Shown here: positions 20,958 to 33,161 of the stretch, one piece after another
Layout: each line of letters begins with the position of its first letter
Position numbering within the stretch: position 1 is the stretch's first letter
Assembly (NCBI GenBank): GCA_030760725.1
Contig: JASWHV010000012.1
Coordinates: forward strand, 48,329,652 to 48,393,651
Source: Neostapfia colusana
Taxonomy: Eukaryota; Streptophyta; Magnoliopsida; Poales; Poaceae
Reading direction: 5' to 3'
Length of the DNA stretch: 64,000 nt
Notes under the pieces: model-generated
What the model was told of the DNA's origin: nothing
Seen by the model: only the letters and a program-made list of their open reading frames with translations
Database searches by the model: none
Program-made: the position numbers and the translations under genes

Positions 20958-23900
20958 TTACCCGTGTTGAGAAGCCATGAACTCCGGGTAATTTGAGCGA
21001 AGGAACTCCTCGCTCTCCCACGTCGCTTCTTCGGCGGTGTGGTTGCTCCAGAGTATTTTGTAGAACCACAACGTTCTGCTACGCGTGGTCCTGGCTTTTT
21101 CATCAAGAATGGCCACCGGATACTCATCATATGTTAAATCCGGTTTCAGTTCGCCGATATCTTCGGTAGGAACAGCAGCTGTATGCTTCAAACATTTTCG
21201 CAGTTGCGAAACATGGAAAACCTCATGGACACCAGCAAGGGATGCCGGTAGCTCCAATCGATACGCCGCTGGTCCACACTTTTCGGTGATAGCATAGGGT
21301 CCAATAAAACGGGGAGCGAGCTTCCCCTTCACACCGAACCGGTGCACGCCCTTCATCGGGGACACGCGGAGGTACACGTGTTCACCGATGTCAAAGTGCA
21401 ACGGTCTACGCCTCTTATCAGCGTAGCTCTTCTGCCGGGATTGAGCGGCCTTCAAATTGTCTTGAATTGTCCGAACGCGCTCTTCGGCGTCGTTCACCAC
21501 ATCAACCCCAAATGTGACCCTTTCACCGGACTCACACCAGTTTAATGGGGTGCGGCATTTACGACCGTAGAGAGCTTCGTAGGGTGCCATCTTGATACTC
21601 GCCTGATAGCCATTGTTGTACGAGAATTCCGCCAATGGTAGGTGATCATCCCAGTTCCTACCATGGTGGATGGCACATGCTCTCAACATGTTTTCCAAAA
21701 CTTGATTCACCCTCTCTGTCTGGCCATCTGTCTGAGGGTGGTAAGCGGAGCTTCTAATCAGGTTAGTACCCAAAGCAGCATGCAACTGCTCCCAAAAGCG
21801 AGATACAAACAATGCACCTCGGTCTGAGACTATGGTCTTGGGTACGCCATGCAAACATAGGATCCTGGCGATATATAACTCCGCATATCTGTTGGCATGG
21901 AAATGTGTATGCACGGGGATAAAGTGAGCTGACTTGGTCAGTCGGTCAACGATCACCCAAATGGAATCATGTTTGTTGGATGTTAAGGGTAATCCCATAA
22001 TGAAATCCATGCTCACATCTTCCCATTTCCATGCTGGAATTTTCAGGGGTTGCAGCAGCCCTGATTTCTTCATGTGATCAGCTTTCACTCGTCGGCACGT
22101 ATCGCACTCGGATACGTACTTAGCTACCTCCCGCTTCATCCGTGTCCACCAAAATTTCTTTTTCAAATCTTGGTACATCTTGTTGCTGCCCGGATGAATG
22201 GAGTACTTGGACAAGTGAGCTTCATCGAGGATCTTCTTTCTCAACTCCATATCCCGGGGTACGACTATGCGGTCATTGAACCACAGCGTCCCCTCATCAT
22301 CCTTCCGGAAACATTTGATCTCCCCGTTGCCCATCCGTCTCCGGAGATGTGCCATGCCTTTATCATCATTCTGAGCTGCATTGATGTCCTCCCTGATGGT
22401 AGGGATGAGAGCAAGGTTGTACAGCGATCCATAAGGAACCAAGTATAAACTCGGCTCTTCCTCCTCCACCGGTGTAATGGTGAGGTGATGGACATGTGAT
22501 TTCTGACTCAACGCGTCGGCAACCACATTCGCCTTGCCGGGGTGGTAATGGATCTCAATTTCATAATCTTTGATCAGCTCTAACCACCTCCTTTGCCTCA
22601 TGTTCAGCTCCTTCTGGGTGAAAATATATTTTAAGCTCTTGTGGTCGGTGTAGAGATGCACCAGATTCCCCAGGAGATAGTGCCTCCACATTTTCAGCGC
22701 CAAAACCACTGCAGCAAGCTCCAGATCATGAGTGGGATAATGCTGCTCATGGTTCCGAAGTTGGCGTGAGCCATAAGCGACCACACGTCCTTCCTGCATC
22801 AACACGCAGCCAAGCCCAATACCGGACGCGTCACAATACACGTCGAAGGGCTTTGTTGTATCCGGCTGAGCTAAGACCGGGGTTGTGGTGAGATGCTTCA
22901 CCAATGTTTGGAATGCTCCTTCACACGCCGTGTTCCAAACATATTTCGTCCCTTTCTTCAGCAATTCTGTCATCGGCTTAGCGAGCTTGGAGAAGCTTGG
23001 AATGAATCTCCGATAGTATCCCGCTAACCCGAGGAAGCTTCTGACTTCATGGACTGAAGTGGGAGTTTTCCATTTCAGCACTTGCTCTATTTTGCTTGGG
23101 TCAACCGCAATGCCTTCTGCTGAGATGATATGTCCCAAGAATGGCACTTGGCTGATCCAAAACTCGCATTTGCTGAACTTGGCGTAGAGCTTGTGGTCTC
23201 GCAATCGTTGAAGAATGATCCGCAAGTGTTCGGCATGTTCGGCTTCTGTCTTGGAGTAAACCAAGATATCATCGATGAACACTACCACGAACTTGTCCAG
23301 CTCCGGCATGAACACCGAGTTCATGAGATACATGAAATGGGCTGGAGCATTTGTGAGACCAAATGACATGACAAGATATTCATATAATCCATATCTCGTC
23401 GAGAAGGCCGTCTTCAGGATATCCTCCGCCCGGATCTTGATCTGATGATATCCAGAGCGAACGTCCATCTTGGTGAACACACTCGCACCCAAAAGTTGAT
23501 CGAACAATATGTCGATGCGGGGCAGTGGGTACTTATTCTTGATGGTGACGGCGTTGAGCGGCCGGTAATCCACACACAGCCGTAGGGTTTCATCCTTCTT
23601 CTTTACAAACAGCGCCGAGCATCCCCAAGGCGAGGAACTCGGTCTAATGAAACCCTTGCTCAACAGATCATTGAGCTGTTCTTTCAGTTCAGCCAGCTCA
23701 TTTGGAGCCATCTTGTATGGTCTCTGTAATATAGGCGTAGTCCCGGGTGCGAGTTCGATCTTGAACTCGACATCCCGCTCAGGTGGCATGCCCGGAAGAT
23801 CATCCAGAAACACGTCGGGGTACTCCCGGACTACGGGGATGTCTTCTAACTTGAGAGCTTCAGCATTATTAATTGCTAAAACTTCCCGGACTGGTGTGTC

Positions 23901-25493
23901 TAACACCATGGAATGCGTATGGTGGAATGGAGAGTTTAAATGAACTGTCCGTGTCCGAGTCTCTAGGACAGCGCCATGGTATTGTAGCCATGACATCCCT
24001 AAGATTGCATCAATCTTTTGTCCCATAAGGATTATCAAAGTGGTGGGATATAGTTTCCCACCTAAGCACAGAGGTGCCTTTGGAATCATCATATTAGCTG
24101 AAATCTTCCCTCCCGGTGAGCAGATCATATAAGTGTAGTCGGTTGGGAAGACTTGCATTTGATGCTTAGCCACATAGGATGCACTTATAAAGCTGTGGGT
24201 TGCACCAGAATCAAACAATATGACGATGGCTTGATGGTTGAGAGTAAACGTACCCGCTAGCACGTTGTCTCCCTCTGGGGCGTCCTCATTGTCGAGGTTG
24301 CGGACACCCCCAGTCCGCTGACCAACCTTCTTCACCGGAGGTCGGCCTCGAGCACCGCCCTGGAACTGGGCTTGCCCGCTGCTCTGCTGCCCCTGGGGAC
24401 AGTCCTTCGCGAAGTGGCCCTCCTGGCCACACGTGAAGCAGGTGAAACGGGGCGGTCCCCCGCTGATTGGTGGACGGAATCCCGGGGCACGTTGTGGCGG
24501 TGGAAACACCCGGGGTGCTGTCTGCTGCTGCTGCTGCTGCTGTCTTGGTGGTGGCATCGGCGGTCGGAACGGGTGTGACTGAAAAGGACGTCCCCCGAAC
24601 CGTTGAGGTCGCGTCGGTGGATGCCACTGCTGCCCGGATGGTGTCCGATACACCATACGGTACTTCTGAGGCGCGCCACCACCGCTGCTAGGTGAAGCGC
24701 TGCGCTTCCTCTGCTCAGCTGCCAACTCCAGCTGAGCATCCTCTTGCATGATCGCGGCATTGACTAGGTCGTTGAATGTGCCGCGATTCCACTGAACGAG
24801 GTGCGTCTTCATTTCGGGGTGTAACCCCCGATAGAAGTGCTCCCGCTTCTTCTCCTCAGTGGAGATATAGTCTGACGCGTACTGCGCCAGATGGTTGAAG
24901 GCACGGGAGTAGTCGTGGGCACTCCTCCCGCCCTGCTTCAGCTCCAAGAATTCTTGGAACTTCCTCTTCATTATCCCGGGAGGAATGTGGTAGGCGCGGA
25001 ACGCCTCCCGGAACTCTTGCCATTCCACGGCATGGCCAGCCGGACGTGAGGCGACATAATTCGCCCACCACGCACCAGCGGCACCGTGGAGTTGCTGCGC
25101 TGCAAACAGAGTCTTCTGCCGCTCCGTACATTGGAGCAGCTCAAACTTGGACTCGATGGTCCGCAGCCAGTTGTCCGCCTCCAGTGGTTCTTCGGCTTCG
25201 GTGAACACTGGAGGGTGCGTACTCATGAAATCCGAGTACGACACTTCACGGGGCTCACGAGGCCCTCGCTCTTGACGTCCCCCCGCCTGGGATGTATTCT
25301 GCACGATGGTGCGGAGCAGATCGGTCTGCTCCTCACGACCACCCACCAGTGCCGCTATCACATCCGCTAGAGTAAGAGGAGGCGGCGGTGGTGGCTGCTG
25401 CTGCGGGGTGCTGTCGTAGGCCGGTGGCTGGAAGTCATCGCCTCCCCTTTGGCTAGAGCCACCAACCTCGTGCGTGGTCCTAGTGCGAACCAT
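20958..25493 (-). CDS. gag-pol: Element D gag-pol polyprotein, intact (1511 aa)
   Basis: A single open frame. I take the start at 25493 (MVRTRTTHEVGG), because the 44 codons above it lack family similarity and are hydrophobic. Approximate residues: gag core 60-300, poly-Gln near 320, CCHC knuckle (CFTCGQEGHFAKDC) about 350-365, protease FDSGATHSF about 425, reverse transcriptase from RPSSSPWG about 615 with active site FIDDIL about 740, RNase H from YCDASG about 880, integrase finger (HPGSNKMYQ ... CDTC) about 1100-1130, and catalytic residues in SMDFIMG, VSDRGALF and GQTERVNQ about 1163, 1224 and 1262. A chromodomain-like end follows (about 1455-1505). No stop, frameshift or missing catalytic residue seen. 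It should supply all proteins for replication and nuclear integration, and so could mobilise defective relatives. Confidence 0.96.
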   Translation of the reverse strand: MVRTRTTHEVGGSSQRGGDDFQPPAYDSTPQQQPPPPPPLTLADVIAALVGGREEQTDLLRTIVQNTSQAGGRQERGPREPREVSYSDFMSTHPPVFTEAEEPLEADNWLRTIESKFELLQCTERQKTLFAAQQLHGAAGAWWANYVASRPAGHAVEWQEFREAFRAYHIPPGIMKRKFQEFLELKQGGRSAHDYSRAFNHLAQYASDYISTEEKKREHFYRGLHPEMKTHLVQWNRGTFNDLVNAAIMQEDAQLELAAEQRKRSASPSSGGGAPQKYRMVYRTPSGQQWHPPTRPQRFGGRPFQSHPFRPPMPPPRQQQQQQQTAPRVFPPPQRAPGFRPPISGGPPRFTCFTCGQEGHFAKDCPQGQQSSGQAQFQGGARGRPPVKKVGQRTGGVRNLDNEDAPEGDNVLAGTFTLNHQAIVILFDSGATHSFISASYVAKHQMQVFPTDYTYMICSPGGKISANMMIPKAPLCLGGKLYPTTLIILMGQKIDAILGMSWLQYHGAVLETRTRTVHLNSPFHHTHSMVLDTPVREVLAINNAEALKLEDIPVVREYPDVFLDDLPGMPPERDVEFKIELAPGTTPILQRPYKMAPNELAELKEQLNDLLSKGFIRPSSSPWGCSALFVKKKDETLRLCVDYRPLNAVTIKNKYPLPRIDILFDQLLGASVFTKMDVRSGYHQIKIRAEDILKTAFSTRYGLYEYLVMSFGLTNAPAHFMYLMNSVFMPELDKFVVVFIDDILVYSKTEAEHAEHLRIILQRLRDHKLYAKFSKCEFWISQVPFLGHIISAEGIAVDPSKIEQVLKWKTPTSVHEVRSFLGLAGYYRRFIPSFSKLAKPMTELLKKGTKYVWNTACEGAFQTLVKHLTTTPVLAQPDTTKPFDVYCDASGIGLGCVLMQEGRVVAYGSRQLRNHEQHYPTHDLELAAVVLALKMWRHYLLGNLVHLYTDHKSLKYIFTQKELNMRQRRWLELIKDYEIEIHYHPGKANVVADALSQKSHVHHLTITPVEEEEPSLYLVPYGSLYNLALIPTIREDINAAQNDDKGMAHLRRRMGNGEIKCFRKDDEGTLWFNDRIVVPRDMELRKKILDEAHLSKYSIHPGSNKMYQDLKKKFWWTRMKREVAKYVSECDTCRRVKADHMKKSGLLQPLKIPAWKWEDVSMDFIMGLPLTSNKHDSIWVIVDRLTKSAHFIPVHTHFHANRYAELYIARILCLHGVPKTIVSDRGALFVSRFWEQLHAALGTNLIRSSAYHPQTDGQTERVNQVLENMLRACAIHHGRNWDDHLPLAEFSYNNGYQASIKMAPYEALYGRKCRTPLNWCESGERVTFGVDVVNDAEERVRTIQDNLKAAQSRQKSYADKRRRPLHFDIGEHVYLRVSPMKGVHRFGVKGKLAPRFIGPYAITEKCGPAAYRLELPASLAGVHEVFHVSQLRKCLKHTAAVPTEDIGELKPDLTYDEYPVAILDEKARTTRSRTLWFYKILWSNHTAEEATWESEEFLRSNYPEFMASQHG

Positions 25494-27323
25494 CTGCAAC
25501 CATACGACAATAACATCAGTCCCGCAACAGATTGCATGCAGTCCAATAAAAATAGGCGTAAAAACATAATGACAATAAAACATGCGATACATCTCGTAAG
25601 TAGATAATGTAATAACTTTGCACAAGCTACACCATTACCATACCAAACACAGGCTAGTTTAATCCAACTTGAGGAACCTCCACTTTGGAAGCTCACCATA
25701 ACTAGGTTTGGTCACTACGAGATATTACTATCGCTTTGTCATCACGTATACCACCCTTAGGGTACCACACCCTCTCCAATGAGTTCAACTGTCATTCTTC
25801 TGTCAGAATGACCAGTTTCTACCTATTCTAAGTTTTGATCTGGTTATAGGCAGTTTCATGACTCAAATTGAATACCAAAGTTAAATTCAACTTCAGCATC
25901 TTTCCAACGAGTATTCATTTGCCCCCAGATCAACTTCGGTTAAAAAGTTATGCTAATTCAAAGTCAGCAGAATTTCTGGAAGAATTTTAACAGCACCTCC
26001 CCTGGAAGTGACTGTTTTCAACCCTGGTTTCCACTGAAATCTGTGCTGGAATCTCAGAAACTTTGAATTGCAAAGATGTCACACATCTTCTACCCTTTCT
26101 AAGGATGTATCCTATGAAAATTTTTGATTTTGCTACTGGGAGTTATCATTGAAAAACAGAACAGTTCAGAGAATGTTTCACTCTGTCCTGGTTCTGGACA
26201 GTTTACATTTATCTGGAAATTAAGCCATCTTAAGGTGTGTTCCAGCTCTGGAAGTCTACAACAAAGTTATAGAGTACTTAAATACCTTTCCAGAACTTTA
26301 TAGCACACCTCCATGGACTAAAAGACCTGTGAGTTGTGCCCTGTTGAAGATCAGCAAACTTGCTGCCCAAAACAGAGCACTCTGTTTTTCATCCCTTTGG
26401 CTATCCTGCTCCACTATCCCATTCTTATACCCAACCAGGGTCCTAAATGTTGAACCTAGTGATTTTAATTCCTTGTTTATCATTATTTTCATGCATATGC
26501 CTACAATATCTCGGTACTACATTCCTCACAAAAGAAAATCCTAACCGGATTCTACCGGCATATACGTCTCAAGTGTGGCACTAAACGGTCTCTCGCACAC
26601 GTTTACTACACGGATACATACGTGGTTAGTACCTGCAGAAGACCACACAATAGTGATGCACTCAAAGGTTTTGTTTCCATTTCAGGCAGTACCATATTTG
26701 TAAGTAAATACAAACGCCCGTATCATTGTCATACGGCCGTCCTTGAGTTAGGTCACGTCTCAAGGTACGTGATCGTGTTTCAACACCACACGATGGGGAA
26801 GCCGAGTATGTCATGAACGGGTCGTCATGGTTGGGAATGTTATCAACCCAACAGATACCACCTACTGCCCTGCAGGGCACGCCGATGGCAAGCGCTGCGT
26901 ATGTCCTCCTGGGCTATTTCCAGACGAACACACTCTCGCATTACTGACCACGTGAAGGAGTCTCCACTTACTTGCCTAATGCACGCTAGGGATCAGCGTT
27001 TCATATGAACTCAGGAACATGAAGAGTCCAAGAGTTTCATATTGACGTCTCACACCAAACTGTGAGACAAATCCCTGAACCACGTTCCTCGTCAGGGGAG
27101 CTAACCGAAATTGAACTGCTTTCGGTGGCGTTCCTTACCATACTTACCAGAGCGTAGGTGCGTCGTTACATAATTTAAAATTCAGAATTATAACACATAG
27201 GTTAGTCTTTGCCACTTTAAGTAACTAGGCTAGTATAATCCTTACATAGGCAAACTACCGATTCTCACCGTAAGCCTAAGTTTTTCCCATAATGCAGTCC
27301 TTAAGTACTGTGCTATCCCCAAT
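25494..27323 (-). other. Element D untranslated leader (1.83 kb)
   Basis: Lies between the primer binding site and gag. No ORF with family similarity and no ORF0 equivalent. Short frames here (64-110 codons) look random. The length is unusual for a plain leader and may hold packaging or splicing signals, which I cannot identify. Confidence 0.65.
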
Positions 27324-27338
27324 GCAGCTCTGATACCA
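27324..27338 (-). other. Element D primer binding site (initiator tRNA-Met)
   Basis: Minus strand TGGTATCAGAGCTGC, three bases after the LTR end. Confidence 0.93.
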
Positions 27339-27341
27339 GGC

Positions 27342-30300
27342 TGTGGCGGACCGGAATCCGCTCATCCAGGATCGCAGAGGGTGGTGCCGCGCGATGCGAC
27401 ACCCGACAGCACACGTCATAAGAACACATTATATTACATGGGAAAACAAACTGAATGTACAAAGTAGTACACTTCTCAGTTACAAACTAGAGTCTTTATT
27501 ACACAGCGGAAGTTTCTTTTGTACAACTCACGCCCGCCTATCTAGCAAAAGTCGGTTGCCCAGCCCTAGGGCAACCCACACTAGCTGCACGTCTCAGCTC
27601 AGCGCGGCGTGTACGGCTCCCACTCAGCCGTGGTCCCCGACGGTAGGGTAACCCTCGCCGGTGGACTCGTACTCCGAGTCCGTGGGTGGCTCCTCACCTG
27701 AAAAACACTTAAGCAGCAACCGTGAGCACGAAGGCTCACCAAGGCTTAACCGACTCACCTAAGCATGAAACTCTACATGAGGTGTACCATGACATAGGAT
27801 AGTCCTATTGCAACAAATGGACTCGCCTACAAGTTCATGCTTAGTTCAACTTTTAGCAGCAAGTTAACAGTTCAGAAAGCTGAAATTTAGTAAGCAATAT
27901 TTGGTGGCAAACATGTAGCAATACAAAGTTATATCATATCAGCAGTATTGAATCACCATATTTCATACATTAGTCTACGTCATGACTCAGTGACCAAGTG
28001 GTACTCTTCACCGTGAGGGACGGCGAATCGACTCGATATACACCTGCAGGGAAACCCAAAGAGCACGTCACGTATGCCCACCCGTGGAGCTGCACAGCAC
28101 GCTCAATCGATGTCGTACGGGACAACCTTTCACCCAACAGCCCAAACATCGAACCGGTCGCACCGAAACGAGCAGGAGGTTCCCCACACGGAGCATCTCT
28201 CTATGCCCGTTGGCAGATTTCCACCTTGCTGCCCTCAACCTACACCTATAAATCGGTGTGCTATGCCTCGACGCCCGGAGGTTTAGGCTACATCGGTTTA
28301 TCGGGGCCCATATATCCGATATGCCTTTGGTACGTTCAAACTTGATCAGCGTGGGCCGCACACGGATCGGTCCTCAATTGACACGGACAGAGCTGCGTAC
28401 ACAGGACTCCCTCTTGCGGCGCCCTAGACCCTGCCTAGTCTCATTTTCATTACTAATGTGATCTCACATCACTCAACCGAACCCGTGTGTCCCAAGCCTA
28501 TCTCGCACATAGATTCCAACTACTCGACTTGTACCGAAGCCCTATGAATCTTTAAGCATAGTCTATCTACTCGAGGTCTTAGACACTACCCTCACTCTTA
28601 TGGAAAATTTCTGGTCATGCAAGTGGGGTTTCATTCAGCCTATACCTAATGCACATCCATACCTCACCCTACGTATGTAAACAAAATAAAACTTTATAAA
28701 AGAGTTAATGCAAACCGGGGCTTGCCTTGTTGCTGCTGGTCAGTAGTTAGCTCTTCTTCCGGAAGGAGGAAGTCCAGCACTTCTGGAGTCTCTTCTTCAG
28801 TGACTACACGTTTATGAAATACTACATGTTAATTTAAATGCAATGTGTGAACTTGAATACATAATTGCTAATAACTCTAGCTAGCCCTTCCCTTTGGTCC
28901 TGAAATTTTTATGGTGGATTGGTAGGGTCCTAACCAGAGTCTTGACCAAGTTTCATTTGAAACAAAGTTCCTTTAGGCTTTGTACAAATAAAAACCTATT
29001 TGGCCAATAATTGAGCCTCTAAGTAATTCTAAGGTTTTTTATGGCTACAACCATTACTTTCTGGAAACTAGAATTCAAGATGGTTCTAATGGAATTGGTT
29101 TCATGTCATTTGAAGAATTCTAATGAAAGTTATGCCCTAATTAAGATTGGAGAAAATCTGAAAAATGTTTCTGTACATTTTTCTATTTTCTCAGGGAAGT
29201 TCTCTTAATCACCCCATTAGGGTAACTAAATGAACTTGGATGAGTCTGAAAATTTTACTGGGATTCACTGATTTTCTAATGAACCTCTCAGCCAAATTTC
29301 AGAATTTTTCATAAAGTAGTTCCCCAGATAAAATTCCCAACATTTTAAACTTTAGGGATTTAATTCTGGAAAACTATTTACTTTCATGAGCTGAATTTAG
29401 TATTGCTGGAAAGTACTCAGAATTCTGAGTTCAGCAAAATTTGGTTCATCGAATTTGGAGTTTCCTAGCCAAAGTTATATGCATTTGAAGTTTGAACTAA
29501 AACTGGAATTTCCAAAAAGTTTAAATCCTGCGGGTGGGTCCCACTCTTCGAGCCGGCCCACTCATAATGCGGCCACACCGCGGCCCACGGGGTTTTACCC
29601 GCGCTGCCGCACCGAATCCCGGCCGCAAACCGATCCCCGCGCGAGATCAGAGGCTGACTGGTGGACCCGCCCCCCCTTCGTCTACCTCGCGCTCTCCCGC
29701 AGCTCCCGCGGCGGCGCCTCGCCGGAGCGCTCGCCGCTGGGCATTTCACTGCCCAAACGTCGATGTAAATTGCCGCCTGTGCCTAACTCGACTCGGAGAA
29801 CACGCTGGTGCCCTCACCGGAGCTTGACAACGGCCGGAACAGTGCTCCCAACGGCAACAGCGGCCGGGAGCTCACCGGCGACGTCAAACTCAGCATCCCC
29901 TGCACCTTTTTCGATGCGGTTTGCTCGGGGAGCTCCGCTGACACTTGCTGATCATGGATATTGGCACCGATCCCCGTGAAAACGGCTGCAACTATGACCT
30001 CATCGGCGACCCAGGCCGTCGGCTATTGCTCGAAAAACTTGGATAACCGCAACCGTAGCCCATGATTCTTGCTGGTTTTCGATCCTAGATGGTCGTGGCA
30101 GGGTGTAGATCGTGTGTTTAGCTCGGTACGCCCGGTGATAAGCCAACACCCGTGAATTTTGGAATTTGATGGAGCTCGGCCTTAAGAACACCGAAGCGTT
30201 CCCGGAAGAAATTCTCCCCCGACGGTGCATGAAATGCCGAACGGTAAGGACAAGCAGAACCAGCACCTTGTGACGGTCGTTTCTTGTGTTGAGCGTCGGG

Positions 30301-31184
30301 CACGAGGAAGCCTGTGCTGTCCGGGCGCCGGCGATCAGAGGGCGGCGACTCCGGTTGCGCTGCTTCGGATGTAGGCGAGTGGAACCGAGAGAATGGGGAG
30401 CAAATTCACGCCGACCAGGGTGCGATCGCGTGTTTTGTAGCCGGCGCCCTCATCCCCCCCGAGCAGGAGGTGGCGCGGTGGCCGCGTTGGGACGGGGTCG
30501 ACCCCGTGCGCTGTCGGCCGCAGGATGTTCGACCGCGTGCCCGAGTCGGTTTGCTCCCCAGGGTGGCTGACCAGTGGGCCCTCTTCTCCCCTCTAATTCT
30601 TTCTCCCTCTTTCTTTTGTAAATATCCCAGCTACTGAACATTGAATGGGAGACTTAGCCCCCAAGTATTGGTTAGAATTTGAGTTCTCAAATTTAACTTT
30701 GTTGGGTTAAATTTGCTTCATGTTTAAACTGAAATTCAAATTCAGATTTGAATTATTGCAAATTTAGCTCCCGACAAGATGAACTCTAATAGGGATGAAA
30801 ATTGGTGGGCTAACTCATAAAAATGTGCTGAGTTTGAATATGGAGCTAACTTTTGAATTTGAGGGATGAAAGTTGCTGCAATTTGAATTTACATTCAAAT
30901 TGGCCTCTTTTTCAAATACCTCCAAAAGTACCTCAAAAAGTGTTGGATTTACATGAATTTTGGCCTGAACCTTCCCAAGATTTTTAAAGTTCTAGGGGTG
31001 AGCTCAACCTCTCATGTTCATGTTTAAAATTCCCACTTTATGAAAGTGTAGGCTTTCCCCTCTAATCACTCTTTTGATGGAGGTTACTTGCTCTTCACAC
31101 TTTTTCACAATCTATCCACAACAAAACTGTGGTGTTGTGAGGTGATAAAAAGTTTTTGCAAGTCCCTTTTCTTGGGCTTTTACA
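27342..31184 (-). repeat. Element D 5' LTR (3843 bp)
   Basis: Partner of 17034-20891, same termini and content. Followed on the right by the target duplication TTCTC at 31185-31189. Confidence 0.96.
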
Positions 31185-31189
31185 TTCTC

Positions 31190-33107
31190 CTTATCAAAGA
31201 TGCCGTTTTGGGAAGGATGCATATCATGAGAAGTTGAAGTATTAGAAATGATATTTTTCTTACTAGAGCATGTGCAGGTTCCAATTGTTGTCGAACTCAT
31301 ATCTTTGGAGGAAGATGAGTCACTTTGCTTGAGCGACTCAACTTGCACCTCAAGGATCTTGTTAACTCTTGACAAGTTAGCAAGCTCATCCTTGATTGCA
31401 ATATGTGAGTCCTCTAGCTTTGAGTAAGTCTCCTTACTTAAGACTAGCTCAAACTCAAGTGACTTGTTCTTCCCTCTTTCAAGCTCAAGAAGTTTTTCAA
31501 CTTCTTGGTATCTCTTCCTTTCACGGATGAGCATATCTTCTTGTCGGTTGACAAGTTCCTCCTTTTTAAAGATTTTTCGTTCGACAAAATTTCCATTTTC
31601 TTTAAAGCAATTTTACTTAATCCTCTAAACATTTCTTCATTATCACTAGAGCTATCAAAGTCATCAATAGAGGTATTTAACGCAGGAGGAGTAAGTCGAA
31701 CCTTTTTCTTGCCTTCTTTAGCCATAAGGCAAGTATGGTTGTTCATATCCCGTCCTCCCATGTTTGGGAAGAGTGTAGCTCTCATGGTGGGTTTCTTACG
31801 GCAATGGTGGCCATCTCCTCTTCTTCATCGGAGGAGGACTCATCGTTTGAGTCCCACTCCTTGCCAATGTGAGCTTGATGAGCTTGTCTCCTTTTTCTGA
31901 AATTTTTTTTCTCATGTGCTTTTGTTTCCTTCTTCTTCTTGTTTTCTTCCTAAGTACAGTCCACCATGAAGAGACCGTACTCTCCACAATTATAGCAAGT
32001 ACGTCGAGCCTTGGATTTCCCTTTATCCTTGCTTTTCCCTTCATTTGAGTTGTTGCCATGTCTTCTCCTCATCATGCGCTTGAACTTTTTGATAAAGAGT
32101 ACCATTTCCTCATCATCTAGATCGGTACTCACGTCGCTTGTATCTCCGTCATCTTGGTCTTCAAGGGTTTCTTTGAGTTTGGGTCTGCACATTGCTTTGA
32201 GAGCAGCTTCTTTCTTTTTGGAAGAGGTAAGCTTGGCTAAGTCTTTGACGTATTGAGCCTCCTTCTCCATCATTTCATGATTTATGATCTTCCCCAACAA
32301 CTCATCGGGAGTCATTTTGTGAAACCCGGGGCTTTCTCTAATCATTGAGCAAAGTGTGACGTTTCTTGGCATGAAGGCTCTAATCATCCTTTTGACCACC
32401 TCGTGATCAGTCCATTTCTTACTTCCATAGGCACGGATTTTGTTGATGAGTGCCTTCATCCAGTTGCACATGTCTTGAGGTGATTCACCTTCTTCAATAG
32501 CAAATCTCCCCAACTCTCCTTCAAGCATCTCAATTTTGGCTTCACGTACAGACCTATTTCCTTCATGAGTTGTTTTGAGTGTATCCCAGATTTCTTTTGC
32601 ACTCTCTAGTCCATCGATCTTGGTGAATTCTTCCCTGCTCAGTGACGATGTGATTACTGCAACGGCTTGTGCATTTCTGTGAATCTCTTGTTCTTGTTCC
32701 GGAGTGAGTTCTTCATCCGTGTCTGGGATATCTATACCTATACAGACAATATGCCAAAGGCTAGGATTCAAGGATATTAGATGCATTTTCATGTTGTACT
32801 TCCACATGGTATAGTCACTTCCGTCAAACTGCGGGGGCCTTCCCATAGGAATGGAGAGATAGTGATTATTTCAATTGAGACGGTTGTAGTTGTAAGGATA
32901 TCGGGAGTACTCGTGATGACCACTCCCCATCGTCTTTTCTTCCTCTTTTCCCTTTTGTGCCATTAATTTCTTTCTCCGTAGTGCCTTTAGCTGTCTCACT
33001 TCTTCATCGTCATGTGGACTTTCTTTCAGCACATCAAAGGCTTTGGCTTCTTGCTCCTCATCATTGATGTTCGTCTTCGGGATATCATTGTTCTTCTAAG
33101 AGGCCAT
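31190..33107 (-). pseudogene. gag: Element C gag, N-terminal and coiled-coil parts
   Basis: Starts at ATG 33107, but codon 4 is TAG and another stop (TGA) occurs near 32874. The gag core 32846-31950 is open and contains GRPPQFDGSDYTMWK, AKEIWDTLKTTHEG and a knuckle CYNCGEYGLFMVDC. The histidine expected in that CCHC knuckle is leucine (codon at 31971-31973), and a TAG follows at 31950-31952. Downstream parts (31785-31190) are frameshifted and encode Ser/Asp-rich and Leu/Glu-rich coiled-coil segments, as in SIRE-type gag. Coding continues at 17028 beyond element D. Confidence 0.88.
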
Positions 33108-33147
33108 TGATCTCTCCGAGATGTGAGTCTCGTTGGTGGAGAACCTT

Positions 33148-33159
33148 GCTCTGATACCA
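33148..33159 (-). other. Element C primer binding site (initiator tRNA-Met)
   Basis: Minus strand TGGTATCAGAGC two bases after the LTR end. Confidence 0.92.
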
Positions 33160-33161
33160 AT

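Larger units (their letters stand above)
17034..31184 (-). mobile_element. Element D: intact chromodomain Ty3/gypsy retrotransposon (Tekay-like)
   Basis: Complete element with LTRs of 3858 bp (17034-20891) and 3843 bp (27342-31184), flanked by the duplication TTCTC (17029-17033 and 31185-31189). It has a primer binding site for initiator tRNA-Met, a polypurine tract and one unbroken gag-pol gene. In about 1.1 kb compared by eye the LTRs differ by about 1.5%. It lies inside the gag of element C. The chromodomain-like C terminus and long LTRs suggest the Tekay/Del chromovirus clade. It is a different family from A and E: the leader lacks ORF0 and the LTR sequence is unrelated. Confidence 0.97.
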
